A DNA stretch of 64,000 nucleotides from Pseudoduganella danionis (GTDB lineage Bacteria; Pseudomonadota; Gammaproteobacteria; Burkholderiales; Burkholderiaceae_D): the NCBI RefSeq assembly GCF_009720775.1, contig NZ_WNKW01000002.1, positions 248,001 through 312,000 of the forward strand, in the 5' to 3' direction. Below, one piece after another: positions 38,498 to 48,417 of the stretch. The position numbers were made by a program, and so were the translations under genes. Numbering within the stretch: position 1 is the stretch's first letter; each line of letters starts with the position of its first letter. A model generated the notes under the pieces. The model was not told where the DNA came from. It saw only the letters and a program-made list of their open reading frames with translations, and ran no database searches.

Positions 38498-38533
38498 TGT
38501 ACAAATAGCAATTATGCTTATAAAATAGCAATT
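38498..38533 (+). promoter_or_regulatory. Promoter region with 11-nt direct repeats, first PEP-CTERM gene
   Basis: AAATAGCAATT occurs at 38503-38513 and again at 38523-38533, exactly 20 bp apart (two helical turns), bracketing a TAAAAT -10 candidate (38521-38526) with TGTACA 17 bp upstream. The spacing suggests tandem binding by a regulator on one DNA face. LytTR regulators bind direct repeats of this kind, though usually about 21 bp apart and upstream of the promoter. Confidence 0.45.
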
Positions 38534-38577
38534 TCGGCTGGCGCAGGGGCGCACGGCCTCTTTAAATGGAGAATTTC

Positions 38578-39663
38578 ATGCTGAAGCCTACCCGTTTTGC
38601 CGTTGCGATTGCCGCCCTGATCTCCAGCAGCGCCTATGCTGCTCCACTGACTGCACAGCAGATGCTGCAGCAATTTAACGTGGTGGTGACGGGCGACGTG
38701 AATTCGACTTCGCACGTGGATGGCCGCAGCTATGTGGGCGGCAATGTGGTGGGCGGCGACTATGTGCAGCACGTCAGCGATACGCCTGCCTCGGCCTATG
38801 CGGGCCTGACTGTCGGCGGCAAGCTGAGCGGCAATGTCCACGTGAATGGCCTGGGCATGGTGGTGGGCGGCGATGTGCAGGGCGTCGCGGTAAATTCGGG
38901 TGAAAGCTATATCGGCGGCAATGCCAGCTCGTCCAGTCTGAATGGCAATGCCTGGGTGGTGGGTTCGGCCGATGGCATCAACTTCGGTAACCTGATCCAT
39001 GCTGCCAGCTATAACAATATGAATCTGAATGGCAAAGTGCTGGGTGCACCAACCGCCACCATGAACAGCACGCTGGCCGCTGCCACTTCGACCAACTTTG
39101 GCAATGTGATGACTGGCCTGTCCAGCCAACTGGCGGCGCTGCACGGCACGGACGGTGCATCGGTCGACTTCAGCAATTCTAACCACAAAGTGACGTTTAG
39201 CGGTACCGCCGTCAACGGCGTACTGGTGTTCGACCTGACCACTCTCGATAGCCAGGTGTTCTCGTCCACTACGGCGGAATTCGATTTCAATCTGCACGGC
39301 GCCAGCACGGTGATTTTCAATACCAATGACAAAAATCTCAGCGTTTCGGCCAACTTCCTCGGTGGTTCGGCGCAGGCGCTGGGTAGCAAGCTGATCTGGA
39401 ATTTTGCCGGTGCCGAGAGCGTCACTATCGGTGCCACGTTTGGTGGCCAGATGCTGGTAGCCAATGGCACGCTGAACGACATGAATCATGCCAATGTCGA
39501 AGGTGGCGTGTTTGCCAAAGCGCTCAACCAGACGGGTGAAATTCACTTGCAGAGCTTTAGCGGTACGATCCCTACGACCCCGGTACCGGAGCCGGAAACC
39601 TATGCCATGCTGCTGGCCGGGCTCGGCCTGGTCGGTGCACTGGCACGCCGCCGCAAGCAATAA
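38578..39663 (+). CDS. Choice-of-anchor A family PEP-CTERM protein
   Basis: A 361-residue exported protein. Start ATG 38578 is set by GGAG 6 bp upstream. Signal peptide ends SSAYA. The body carries the choice-of-anchor A domain (LTAQQMLQQFNVVVTGDVNSTSHVDGR is split around its start; many GG/NG repeats follow). It ends with the PEP-CTERM sorting signal: VPEPETYAMLLAGLGLVGALARRRKQ in parts, namely the VPEPE motif, a hydrophobic helix and a basic tail. Such proteins are processed by exosortase and linked to extracellular polymer or biofilm matrix. A similar gene follows 121 bp downstream. Confidence 0.92.
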   Translation: MLKPTRFAVAIAALISSSAYAAPLTAQQMLQQFNVVVTGDVNSTSHVDGRSYVGGNVVGGDYVQHVSDTPASAYAGLTVGGKLSGNVHVNGLGMVVGGDVQGVAVNSGESYIGGNASSSSLNGNAWVVGSADGINFGNLIHAASYNNMNLNGKVLGAPTATMNSTLAAATSTNFGNVMTGLSSQLAALHGTDGASVDFSNSNHKVTFSGTAVNGVLVFDLTTLDSQVFSSTTAEFDFNLHGASTVIFNTNDKNLSVSANFLGGSAQALGSKLIWNFAGAESVTIGATFGGQMLVANGTLNDMNHANVEGGVFAKALNQTGEIHLQSFSGTIPTTPVPEPETYAMLLAGLGLVGALARRRKQ

Positions 39664-39700
39664 GAGCAAAAGTACAAAATTCTGAAAATAAGCACATTTT

Positions 39701-39736
39701 AATTTCCGAGTGGAAAAATAGTTCCATACGGAAATT
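39701..39736 (+). promoter_or_regulatory. Long inverted repeat overlapping the -35 of the second PEP-CTERM gene
   Basis: AATTTCCGAGTGGAA, 6-nt spacer, TTCCATACGGAAATT: 15-bp arms with two mismatches. The right arm contains TTCCAT, the -35 of a promoter whose extended -10 TGCTATCCT ends at 39750 (17-bp spacing). A protein bound here would block RNA polymerase, so an operator is more likely than a terminator (no T-run follows). Confidence 0.6.
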
Positions 39737-39784
39737 TAATGTGCTATCCTCGAAGTAAGTTAAATTTCTTTGAGGGAATTTCAG

Positions 39785-40723
39785 ATGAAAGTAGTGTTCA
39801 AGTCCGCGCTGGCGTTCGCCTGCATGACCGTGGTAGCTGCCGGTAGCGTTCAGGCCGGCGTGGTTGATCTGAACCTGCATGGCGCCAACGTTTTTGCGCT
39901 GACGGATTTCAAAGCTCCGAGCTCAGATGTGGAAGGGGCTATACTTGCCGGGCGCGATGTCCAGTTGAGCAACTATTCGGTCAACGACAAGAATTTCGAT
40001 GCTTACGGCAGTTATTCCCTCATCGCTGGGCGCAATCTGAGTTTCAGCAGCGGCTCTATCAAGAACGGCAATACCTATGTGGGCGGCACGGCCAATGTGA
40101 CCCAGTCGGTCGACGTGTACGGCAAAAAAATTCAAACGGGCGCAGCCAATGCGCCGGCGAATCTGACGGCGCTCGCGACGCAGTTGAAATCGACATCGAG
40201 CTCGCTGTCCACGCTGGCCACTACGGGCAGCGCTACAGTACAGTGGGGCGGTCTGAACATCACTGGCAGCAAGAGCAAGGTCGAGGTGATCGATATCGAC
40301 GCCAAGACCCTGTCCAGCGTGAGCTACTTTAACTTCAGCAACCTCAGCAGCGGTTCTACCCTGATCTTTAACATCAGCGGCACTTCGGGTGCGTTCTACG
40401 GTGGCTATCAGGGTTTCGAGAAGTACAACGTGCTGTTCAACTTCTATCAGGCTAAAGACCTCGGCATCCACACGGGCCTGACGGCCAATGTGCTGGCGCC
40501 ACTGGCCACCGTCAACGGCGGCAGCGGTGTCATCAACGGCAATGTGGTGGTGGATAACTGGCTGTCCTCGGTACAGATCAATGCCAATCACTTCTTCAAG
40601 CCTACGCCAGTGTCGGGCTTTATGACGCCGGTGCCGGAACCGGAAACCTATGCCATGCTGCTGGCTGGTCTGGGCGTGGTGGGCGTTATGGCGCGCCGGC
40701 GTCAGCGCACTGCGGCACGCTGA
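39785..40723 (+). CDS. Choice-of-anchor A-like PEP-CTERM protein
   Basis: A 312-residue exported protein. Start ATG 39785, with GAGGG 8 bp upstream; a TTG further up lacks support. Signal peptide ends GSVQA. The body resembles the preceding gene product (VDLNLHGANVFALTDF, GNTYVGGTANVTQSV) and ends in a PEP-CTERM signal: VPEPETYAMLLAG helix and ARRRQRTAAR tail. Probably arose by duplication of the upstream gene with strong divergence. The 3' end overlaps the convergent TetR gene by 38 bp. Confidence 0.9.
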   Translation: MKVVFKSALAFACMTVVAAGSVQAGVVDLNLHGANVFALTDFKAPSSDVEGAILAGRDVQLSNYSVNDKNFDAYGSYSLIAGRNLSFSSGSIKNGNTYVGGTANVTQSVDVYGKKIQTGAANAPANLTALATQLKSTSSSLSTLATTGSATVQWGGLNITGSKSKVEVIDIDAKTLSSVSYFNFSNLSSGSTLIFNISGTSGAFYGGYQGFEKYNVLFNFYQAKDLGIHTGLTANVLAPLATVNGGSGVINGNVVVDNWLSSVQINANHFFKPTPVSGFMTPVPEPETYAMLLAGLGVVGVMARRRQRTAAR

Positions 40724-41366
40724 TCGCTGCCAGCACCATGTTGACGATGGCTTGTTCGCCATCGTCAAAATCTTTTTTAGTCAGTTGTTTTCGGTTCAGC
40801 ACCAGTGCCATCTGCGCCGAGAAATCGGCATAGGACTGGGTCATGGCCCAGATGGCAAACAGCAGATGGGTGGCGTTAATCGGCGCCACCTTGCCCGCCG
40901 CGATCCATTTCTCGAACACTTCGATATCCTTGCGCAGCAGCGGAATCACGCGGCGCTGGATCTGGGTGCCATATAGCTGCGCGCCGCTGATCACTTCCAT
41001 TGCATACACGCGCGAAGCCCACGGCTGTTCGCGCGAAAACTTCAGCTTGGCCTGGATGTAGGTGCGCAGCACTTTGGCCGGTTCCTGATCTTCCGCGGCC
41101 AGATGTTCCATTCGTTCCAGCCACTCGTCCAGCACTTCGTCGAGCACGCGCTGATAGAGCGCCTGCTTGGTGGGGAAGTAGTACATCAGGTTCTGCTTCG
41201 ACAGCCCGGCTTTCTCAGCCACGGCAGCGATCGAAGTACCTTCGTAGCCGCATTCGGCAAATACCCGTACGGCGACAGCGGCAATGTCTGCTTCCAGCTT
41301 GTCGCGATTGAGTACGCGCCGTTTGATTTTCGGCGCTGCTTCCGTAGTGGGCTTTATGGTCGACAT
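40686..41366 (-). CDS. TetR-family regulator, RutR-like
   Basis: About 226 residues from ATG 41366 (MSTIKPTTEAAPK); the longer frame is upstream coding sequence of the next gene. TetR helix-turn-helix TSIAAVAEKAGLSKQNLMYYFPTK, followed by a YcdC/RutR-type ligand domain (EWLERMEHLAAEDQEPAKVLRTYIQ split). E. coli RutR binds uracil or thymine and controls pyrimidine use. Here it adjoins MocR and the reductive pyrimidine operon, and no rutABCDEFG genes are in the window. Start overlaps the MocR gene by 13 bp. RutR-like palindromes occur at 42956 and 18233. Confidence 0.88.
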   Translation of the reverse strand: MSTIKPTTEAAPKIKRRVLNRDKLEADIAAVAVRVFAECGYEGTSIAAVAEKAGLSKQNLMYYFPTKQALYQRVLDEVLDEWLERMEHLAAEDQEPAKVLRTYIQAKLKFSREQPWASRVYAMEVISGAQLYGTQIQRRVIPLLRKDIEVFEKWIAAGKVAPINATHLLFAIWAMTQSYADFSAQMALVLNRKQLTKKDFDDGEQAIVNMVLAAISVPQCADAGAP

Positions 41367-42823
41367 AGTTGTCTCAGGAAGGTCAGCAATTGGGGGTGGT
41401 CGGCATACGCGACGTTGTAGCGGAACCAGATGGTTTCCGGTGCGCGCAGCAGGAAGAAATCGCACGGCGATAGCAGGATGCCGGATTTGAGCGCCAGATC
41501 GGCGATCAGTTTGCCGTTCCATTCCGCGTCCGGTGCGGTAGGCCAGCCGGCGCTGACGAACATGCCGCCGCGCGGCCGCGCGATCGGCGTCATGCCCACG
41601 CTGGCCAGACCGTCGATGGTGCGCTCGCGCCCCGCATCGAGCTGGCCGATCAGCTTATCCACCATGCGCTTGTAGGGCCGCGCCGTGATGGCGTGGTACA
41701 CGGCGCGCTCGTTGATTTCGGAAGTGGTCAGGCCGGCCAGCATTTTCACGCGCAGCAGTTCCGGCAGCAGCGACGCGGAAGCGCAGATAGAGCCTACCCG
41801 CAGCACCGGCGACAGGGTCTTGGAAAAACTGCCGACGCGGATCACGCGGCGCAAGCCATCCATGGCCGCCAGCGAAGCTTCGCCGCGCGGTGCCAGTTCG
41901 CGGTAGATGTCGTCTTCCACCAGCCAGAAGTCGAACTGTTCGGCCAGCCCCAGCAGGCGGTGCGCCTGCGCCACGCTGAGCGAAGTGCCGAGCGGATTCT
42001 GCAGCACGGTGTTCACGAACATCAGCTTGGGCTGGGTTTGCGCCGCCTGTTTCGCCAGCGCTTCCATGTCCAGCCCCTGTTCGCCACGCGGAATACCGAC
42101 GGCGATGCAGCCGTGGTGGCGGATCAGCGATAGCAGATTGCTGTAGCCGGGATCTTCCACCAGCACAGTGTCGCCCGGCTTGGTCAGCGTACGCAGGATC
42201 AGATCGAAAGCGTGGGTAGCACCATGGGTCAGCAATATCTGGTCGGCTTCGATGGGGAATAGTTCATCACCGAGCGTGGCGGCCAGATGCTGGCGCAGCG
42301 AAGGGAAGCCGAGCGGATGGCCATAGCCACGCAGGCGGTTGGCCGGTATGCGCATGGCGTGGCGCACGGCGTCGAGGATGGTGTCTTCGCCATACCAGTC
42401 GGGCGGCAGCCAGCCCGCACCGACGGGTAGCGCTTCCGATACGCCCGAATACAGATCGGGCGTGAGCGCATCGATGGCATTCGGAATGGCATGGATGGTG
42501 GACGGCAGCAGGGTGGCAGGCAGGTCCTGTCTGGCCACGAAATAGCCGGAACCGCGGCGCGATGACAACAGCCCCAGTGTCACAAGGCGGTCATAGGATT
42601 CAACAACTGTAAAGGTACTGATGCCATTACACTTGGCAAATTGCCGGACTGAAGGCATTTTCGTACCGACGCGCAACTCGCGCGCCGCCACCATCGCACT
42701 GATCGCCGCCACGATCTGATCGACCAGTCCCCCTTTGCGCTGGCGCTCTATGGGCACGACGGGCCAGGCGGAAGCACGGGCGGCGCCCGATGCGTTTTCC
42801 TGCTGCCCATTCCCAGCTTCCAT
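41354..42823 (-). CDS. MocR-type GntR/aminotransferase regulator
   Basis: A 489-residue regulator: GntR winged helix (about 30-100, with VGTKMPSVRQFAKCNGISTFTVVESYDRL split) fused to a fold-type I aminotransferase domain (about 125-489) with PLP Lys in VGSFSKTLSP and NPLGTSLS. MocR proteins usually control a neighbouring gene in response to PLP and an amino compound. It is divergent from the beta-alanine transaminase operon, so beta-alanine or a related amine may be its effector. Overlaps the TetR gene by 13 bp. Confidence 0.93.
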   Translation of the reverse strand: MEAGNGQQENASGAARASAWPVVPIERQRKGGLVDQIVAAISAMVAARELRVGTKMPSVRQFAKCNGISTFTVVESYDRLVTLGLLSSRRGSGYFVARQDLPATLLPSTIHAIPNAIDALTPDLYSGVSEALPVGAGWLPPDWYGEDTILDAVRHAMRIPANRLRGYGHPLGFPSLRQHLAATLGDELFPIEADQILLTHGATHAFDLILRTLTKPGDTVLVEDPGYSNLLSLIRHHGCIAVGIPRGEQGLDMEALAKQAAQTQPKLMFVNTVLQNPLGTSLSVAQAHRLLGLAEQFDFWLVEDDIYRELAPRGEASLAAMDGLRRVIRVGSFSKTLSPVLRVGSICASASLLPELLRVKMLAGLTTSEINERAVYHAITARPYKRMVDKLIGQLDAGRERTIDGLASVGMTPIARPRGGMFVSAGWPTAPDAEWNGKLIADLALKSGILLSPCDFFLLRAPETIWFRYNVAYADHPQLLTFLRQLCRP

Positions 42824-43032
42824 GCCTGACTCCCTGTGCGGTGCACCCTGATGTAAAACGTAACTGTAATGTTTTTGCTACCTGTACGGTTGGGCAGTTT
42901 TGATATTTGTGTATCTGTGCCATCATTGTTGCGCTGTCTATTATTGCATCATCATTTTGCCAACTGGTAAATTTTTTTACGGTTTGTCAAAAAGCCCCGT
43001 TTCGAACGCCAGCCGTACAACAGGAGATGAGC
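42824..43032. promoter_or_regulatory. Divergent control region of the reductive pyrimidine operon
   Basis: A 209-bp A/T-rich region between MocR and the transaminase gene. It holds two CTGTA motifs 18 bp apart (42864, 42882), which are candidates for MocR direct repeats, a TATTAT -10 candidate (42939-42944), and a palindrome TTTGCCA-AC-TGGTAAA (42956-42971). Confidence 0.5.
42956..42971. promoter_or_regulatory. RutR-like palindrome before the transaminase operon
   Basis: TTTGCCA-AC-TGGTAAA has one mismatch between arms and agrees with the RutR consensus TTGACCA-N2-TGGTCAA at 11 of 14 defined positions, including the CCA-N2-TGG core. It lies just downstream of a possible -10, a repressing position. 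Confidence 0.5.
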
Positions 43033-44349
43033 ATGAACGAGTCCAGACCAGCATCGATGGCATCCTTCTGGATGCCATTTACCAATAACCGCGACTTCAA
43101 GGCCCACCCGCGGCTGCTGGTGTCGGCGCAAGGCATGTATTACAAGGACGTGGATGGCAACAGCATCCTTGATGGTACGGCCGGTCTGTGGTGCGTACCG
43201 TGCGGCCACGCCCAGCCGAAGATTGTGGCTGCTGTGCGCGAGATGGTGGGGCAGTTGGACTTTGCGCCGACCTTCCAGATGGGCCACCCTGCCGCCTTCG
43301 ATCTGGCCGAACAGCTGATGGAATACACCAACCACCGCTTCGGCCAAGTGTTCTACACCAACTCCGGTTCCGAGTCCGTCGATACGGCGCTGAAGATTGC
43401 GCTGGCCTATCACAAGGCCCGTGGTGAAGCCAGCCGCACCCGTCTAATCGGGCGCGAGCGCGGCTATCACGGCGTGGGGTTTGGCGGCATTTCGGTAGGC
43501 GGCATCGCTGGTAACCGCAAGCCGTATGGCGTGATGCTGCCCGGCGTCGATCACCTGCCGCATACGCACAATCTGGAAAAGAATGCCTACACGCGCGGCG
43601 AACCCGAATACGGCACCGAGCTGGCCGATGAACTGGAACGCATCGTCGCGCTACATGATGCTTCCACCATTGCTGCCGTAATCGTCGAGCCGGTAGCCGG
43701 TTCCACCGGCGTGCTGATTCCACCCAAAGGCTATCTGAAACGCTTGCGCGAACTGTGCACCAAGCATGGCATCCTGCTGATCTTCGACGAAGTGATTACC
43801 GGCTTCGGCCGTCTCACCACGCCATTCGCCTCCGACTACTTCGATGTGGAACCGGACATGATGACCACGGCCAAAGGCCTGACCAATGGCGTGATTCCCA
43901 TGGGTGCTGTGTTCACCAAAAAGCATATCTACGACGCCTTCATGGAAGCGCCGGCCGGCATCGAACTATTCCACGGCTACACCTACTCGGGCCATCCAGT
44001 AGCCTGCGCTGCTTCGCTGGCCACGCTGGAAGTGTTCAAGGAACAGAAGATCCTTGAAAACGCTGCCGGTCTGGCCGAATACTGGGCCGACGCTGTGCAC
44101 TCGCTCAAAGGCCTGCCGCATGTGATCGACATCCGCACCATAGGCCTGATCGCCGGCATCGAGCTGGCACCTATTCCCGGCAAGCCCGGTGCGCGCGCCT
44201 TCGCCGCGTTCAAACAGGCCTTTGCCGACGGCATCCTGATTCGTACTACCGGCGACATCATCGCTCTGTCGCCACCTCTGATACTGGAGAAAAAACACAT
44301 CGATGAACTGTTTGGCAAACTCACGACGGTCCTCAAAAATCTGGCATAG
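43033..44349 (+). CDS. Omega-amino acid:pyruvate aminotransferase, probable beta-alanine transaminase
   Basis: A 438-residue class III PLP transaminase. Start ATG 43033, with CAGGAG 6 bp upstream. Family motifs: ASFWMPFTNNRDFKAHPR N-terminus typical of beta-alanine-pyruvate transaminases, YTNSGSESVDTALK, LIFDEVITGFGRL and PLP Lys281 in TTAKGLTNG. It leads an eight-gene operon that contains every later step of uracil degradation, so beta-alanine (and 3-aminoisobutyrate from thymine) are the expected amino donors, giving malonate semialdehyde and alanine. Divergent MocR probably regulates it. Confidence 0.92.
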   Translation: MNESRPASMASFWMPFTNNRDFKAHPRLLVSAQGMYYKDVDGNSILDGTAGLWCVPCGHAQPKIVAAVREMVGQLDFAPTFQMGHPAAFDLAEQLMEYTNHRFGQVFYTNSGSESVDTALKIALAYHKARGEASRTRLIGRERGYHGVGFGGISVGGIAGNRKPYGVMLPGVDHLPHTHNLEKNAYTRGEPEYGTELADELERIVALHDASTIAAVIVEPVAGSTGVLIPPKGYLKRLRELCTKHGILLIFDEVITGFGRLTTPFASDYFDVEPDMMTTAKGLTNGVIPMGAVFTKKHIYDAFMEAPAGIELFHGYTYSGHPVACAASLATLEVFKEQKILENAAGLAEYWADAVHSLKGLPHVIDIRTIGLIAGIELAPIPGKPGARAFAAFKQAFADGILIRTTGDIIALSPPLILEKKHIDELFGKLTTVLKNLA

Positions 44350-44379
44350 CAACTGAGCCAGTCACACAAGGAGAACAGC

Positions 44380-45495
44380 ATGCTGGTAGGTGTCCCAAAA
44401 GAGATCAAAAACCAGGAGTCCCGCGTCGGCCTTACCCCGGCCAGCGTGAAGGAACTCGTATTGCGTGGTCATCAGGTTCTGGTGCAGAAGCATGCCGGCG
44501 CGGCCATCGGCCTTAGCGACGCCATGTATGAAGGCGCCGGTGCCAGCATCGTCGAGACGGCAGGCGAGATTTTTGCCCGCGCCGAGATGATCGTTAAAGT
44601 GAAGGAGCCGCAGCCGGAAGAATGCGCCATGCTGCGCAAGGGGCAGATACTGTACACCTATCTGCACCTCGCGCCGGACCCTGAGCAGACCAAGGCACTG
44701 GTGGCATCGGGCGCGGTCTGCATCGCCTACGAAACTATCACGGGGCCGAACGGCGGTCTGCCGTTGCTGGCACCGATGAGCGAAGTGGCCGGACGTATGT
44801 CGATACAGGCTGGCGCTGCCCATCTGGAAAAATCCAAAGGCGGCATGGGCTTGCTGCTGGGCGGTGTACCCGGCGTGGCAGCAGGCCATGTGGTGATTAT
44901 CGGCGCCGGTGTGGTCGGCACCAATGCGCTGCAGATGGCGGTAGGCATAGGCGCTCGCGTCACCATCCTTGATAAAAACGTGGACCGGCTGCGCCAGCTC
45001 GATCTGGTGTATGGCAACCGTATTAGCACGCTGTACTCGAATGCCCACACCATCGAACAGGCCGTGCTCGATGCGGATCTGGTGATAGGCGGCGTGCTGG
45101 TGCCTGGTGCAGCAGCACCCAAGCTGGTGACCAAGGAAATGATCGCCCGCATGAAGTCCGGTGCGGTGGTGGTGGACGTTGCGATCGATCAGGGCGGCTG
45201 CTTTGAAACCTCGCATGCTACTACCCACGAGCAGCCGACTTTTGTGGTGGATGGTGTGGTGCATTACTGCGTGGCGAATATGCCGGGCGCCGTGGCGCGC
45301 ACCTCTACCTTTGCATTGAATAACGCCACCATTTCACACGCGGTGGCACTGGCGGATAAAGGCTGGCAGAAAGCACTCAAAGCCAACCCGCATCTGAAGC
45401 ATGGTTTGAATGTCTGTCTGGGTCATGTCACCTACGAAGCGGTGGCGCATGGTCTGGGCTATACCTACGTGGACGCGGACAGCCTGCTGGGCTGA
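44380..45495 (+). CDS. ald: Alanine dehydrogenase
   Basis: A 371-residue NAD-dependent enzyme: alanine to pyruvate plus ammonia. AAGGAG precedes the ATG. MLVGVPKEIKNQESRVGLTP N-terminus with the pyruvate-binding Arg, MSEVAGRMS, IIGAGVVGTNA nucleotide loop and the ANMPGAVARTST region with the C-terminal active-site His nearby. Within this operon it regenerates the pyruvate used by the transaminase and frees the nitrogen as ammonia, a neat cycle: beta-alanine in, ammonia and malonate semialdehyde out. Confidence 0.96.
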   Translation: MLVGVPKEIKNQESRVGLTPASVKELVLRGHQVLVQKHAGAAIGLSDAMYEGAGASIVETAGEIFARAEMIVKVKEPQPEECAMLRKGQILYTYLHLAPDPEQTKALVASGAVCIAYETITGPNGGLPLLAPMSEVAGRMSIQAGAAHLEKSKGGMGLLLGGVPGVAAGHVVIIGAGVVGTNALQMAVGIGARVTILDKNVDRLRQLDLVYGNRISTLYSNAHTIEQAVLDADLVIGGVLVPGAAAPKLVTKEMIARMKSGAVVVDVAIDQGGCFETSHATTHEQPTFVVDGVVHYCVANMPGAVARTSTFALNNATISHAVALADKGWQKALKANPHLKHGLNVCLGHVTYEAVAHGLGYTYVDADSLLG

Positions 45496-45526
45496 ACGCA
45501 TAGAGAGAAATTAGCGAGAGAAACCT

Positions 45527-47029
<1,503 letters not shown>

Positions 47030-47043
47030 ATCTCACGGAAACC

Positions 47044-48417
47044 ATGATGATCGAATCTCTCAAATACATACCGCATCCCAAGGAAGCCAATGAATCATTG
47101 GCTAAACACTTCACCGATCTGGCGCCCGCACTCAACGAGCGACAGGCGGCGATAGAAAGTGCTCGCTGTCTGTATTGCTACGATGCGCCTTGCACACGCA
47201 TCTGTCCTTCGGAGATTGATGTAGCAGCCTTCATCCGCAATATCCACGACGGTAACGTGAATGGTGCGGCGGCCGGCATCCTGCAGCAGAACATACTCGG
47301 CGGCAGTTGTGCGCGCGTGTGTCCGACCGAAATCCTGTGCGAGGATAGCTGCGTGCGTAACCATGATGCGGAAGGCCAGCCCGTCAAGATTGGCCTGCTG
47401 CAGCGCTACGCCATCGATCACATGTCGTTTGCTGAACATCCGTTCAAACGTGCTGCCAGCACGGGCAAGAAAATCGCCGTGGTGGGTGCCGGTCCGGCAG
47501 GGCTGTCGTGTGCACACCGGCTGGCCATGCTGGGCAATGATGTGGTGGTATTCGAAGCCAAGGAAAAATCCGGTGGTCTCAACGAGTACGGCATCGCCAA
47601 GTACAAGCTGACCGATAACTTCGCACAGAAGGAAGTCGAATTCCTGCTGCAGATAGGTGGCATCGAAATCCGTCACGGCCAGACCCTGGGCGGCAATCTG
47701 CAATTGAAAGACTTGCATGCGCAGTATGACGCGGTGTTCCTCGGCCTCGGCCTCGGTGCCAGCAAGCAGCTGGGCCTGACGGGTGAAGATGCACCGGGCT
47801 TGCTGGCTGCTGTCGAGTACATCGCCGCGCTGCGCCAGACGGAAGATCTGAGCAGCTTGCCCGTACCGGCTCGCGCCATCGTGATTGGTGCCGGTAACAC
47901 GGCCATCGATATGGCGGTGCAGATCCAGCGCCTCGGTGCGGACGAAGTCACGCTGGTGTATCGGCGTGGCTTCGAAGCGATGAGCGCGACCGAACATGAA
48001 CAGCACATTGCCAAGGAAAATCAGGTACGCATGCGCACGTGGGCCCAGCCGCAGCAGGTGCTGCTGGACGACGCTGGTCGTGTACGCGGCATGCGCTTTG
48101 AAAAAACCGCCATGAACAATGGCCGTCTGGCTGGCACCGGTGAGACTTTCGAGATAGCGGCGGACGCCATCTTTAAAGCCATCGGTCAGAGCATGGACGA
48201 AACGAGCATCAGTGATCCACTGGCGAAAACGCTGAAACGCGACGGTGACAAAATCCACGTCGACGATCAGTTCCGCACAGTGCTGCCACGTATCTACGCT
48301 GGCGGCGACTGTGTGGCGCCCGGACAGGATCTGACCGTGCAGGCGGTACAGCACGGAAAACTGGCGGCCATCGCCATCCACCAAGATATCAACGCACTGA
48401 AAGCGGAGGCCCAATAA
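47044..48417 (+). CDS. preT: NAD-dependent dihydropyrimidine dehydrogenase, PreT subunit
   Basis: A 457-residue flavoprotein passing electrons between NADH and PreA. N-terminal iron-sulphur region (ARCLYCYDAPCTRICPSEIDV and GGSCARVCPTEILCEDSCVR, eight or more Cys) followed by two Rossmann domains: VVGAGPAGLSCAHRLA for FAD and VIGAGNTAIDMAVQ for NAD. Homologous to the N-terminal half of mammalian DPD and to GltD. The start may be 47044 or 47047. The stop overlaps preA (TAATG). Confidence 0.96.
   Translation: MMIESLKYIPHPKEANESLAKHFTDLAPALNERQAAIESARCLYCYDAPCTRICPSEIDVAAFIRNIHDGNVNGAAAGILQQNILGGSCARVCPTEILCEDSCVRNHDAEGQPVKIGLLQRYAIDHMSFAEHPFKRAASTGKKIAVVGAGPAGLSCAHRLAMLGNDVVVFEAKEKSGGLNEYGIAKYKLTDNFAQKEVEFLLQIGGIEIRHGQTLGGNLQLKDLHAQYDAVFLGLGLGASKQLGLTGEDAPGLLAAVEYIAALRQTEDLSSLPVPARAIVIGAGNTAIDMAVQIQRLGADEVTLVYRRGFEAMSATEHEQHIAKENQVRMRTWAQPQQVLLDDAGRVRGMRFEKTAMNNGRLAGTGETFEIAADAIFKAIGQSMDETSISDPLAKTLKRDGDKIHVDDQFRTVLPRIYAGGDCVAPGQDLTVQAVQHGKLAAIAIHQDINALKAEAQ

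Noticed and set aside
38539-38553. Possible sigma-54 promoter (TGGCGC ... CGCA) before the first PEP-CTERM gene
   Set aside because: The GG-to-GC distance is 11, not 12, and the -12 element is poor; the sigma-70-like element upstream fits better.
42907-43032. 42-codon N-terminal extension of the transaminase
   Set aside because: It runs through the A/T-rich promoter region and the RutR-like palindrome; ATG 43033 has a ribosome site and the family-typical N-terminus.
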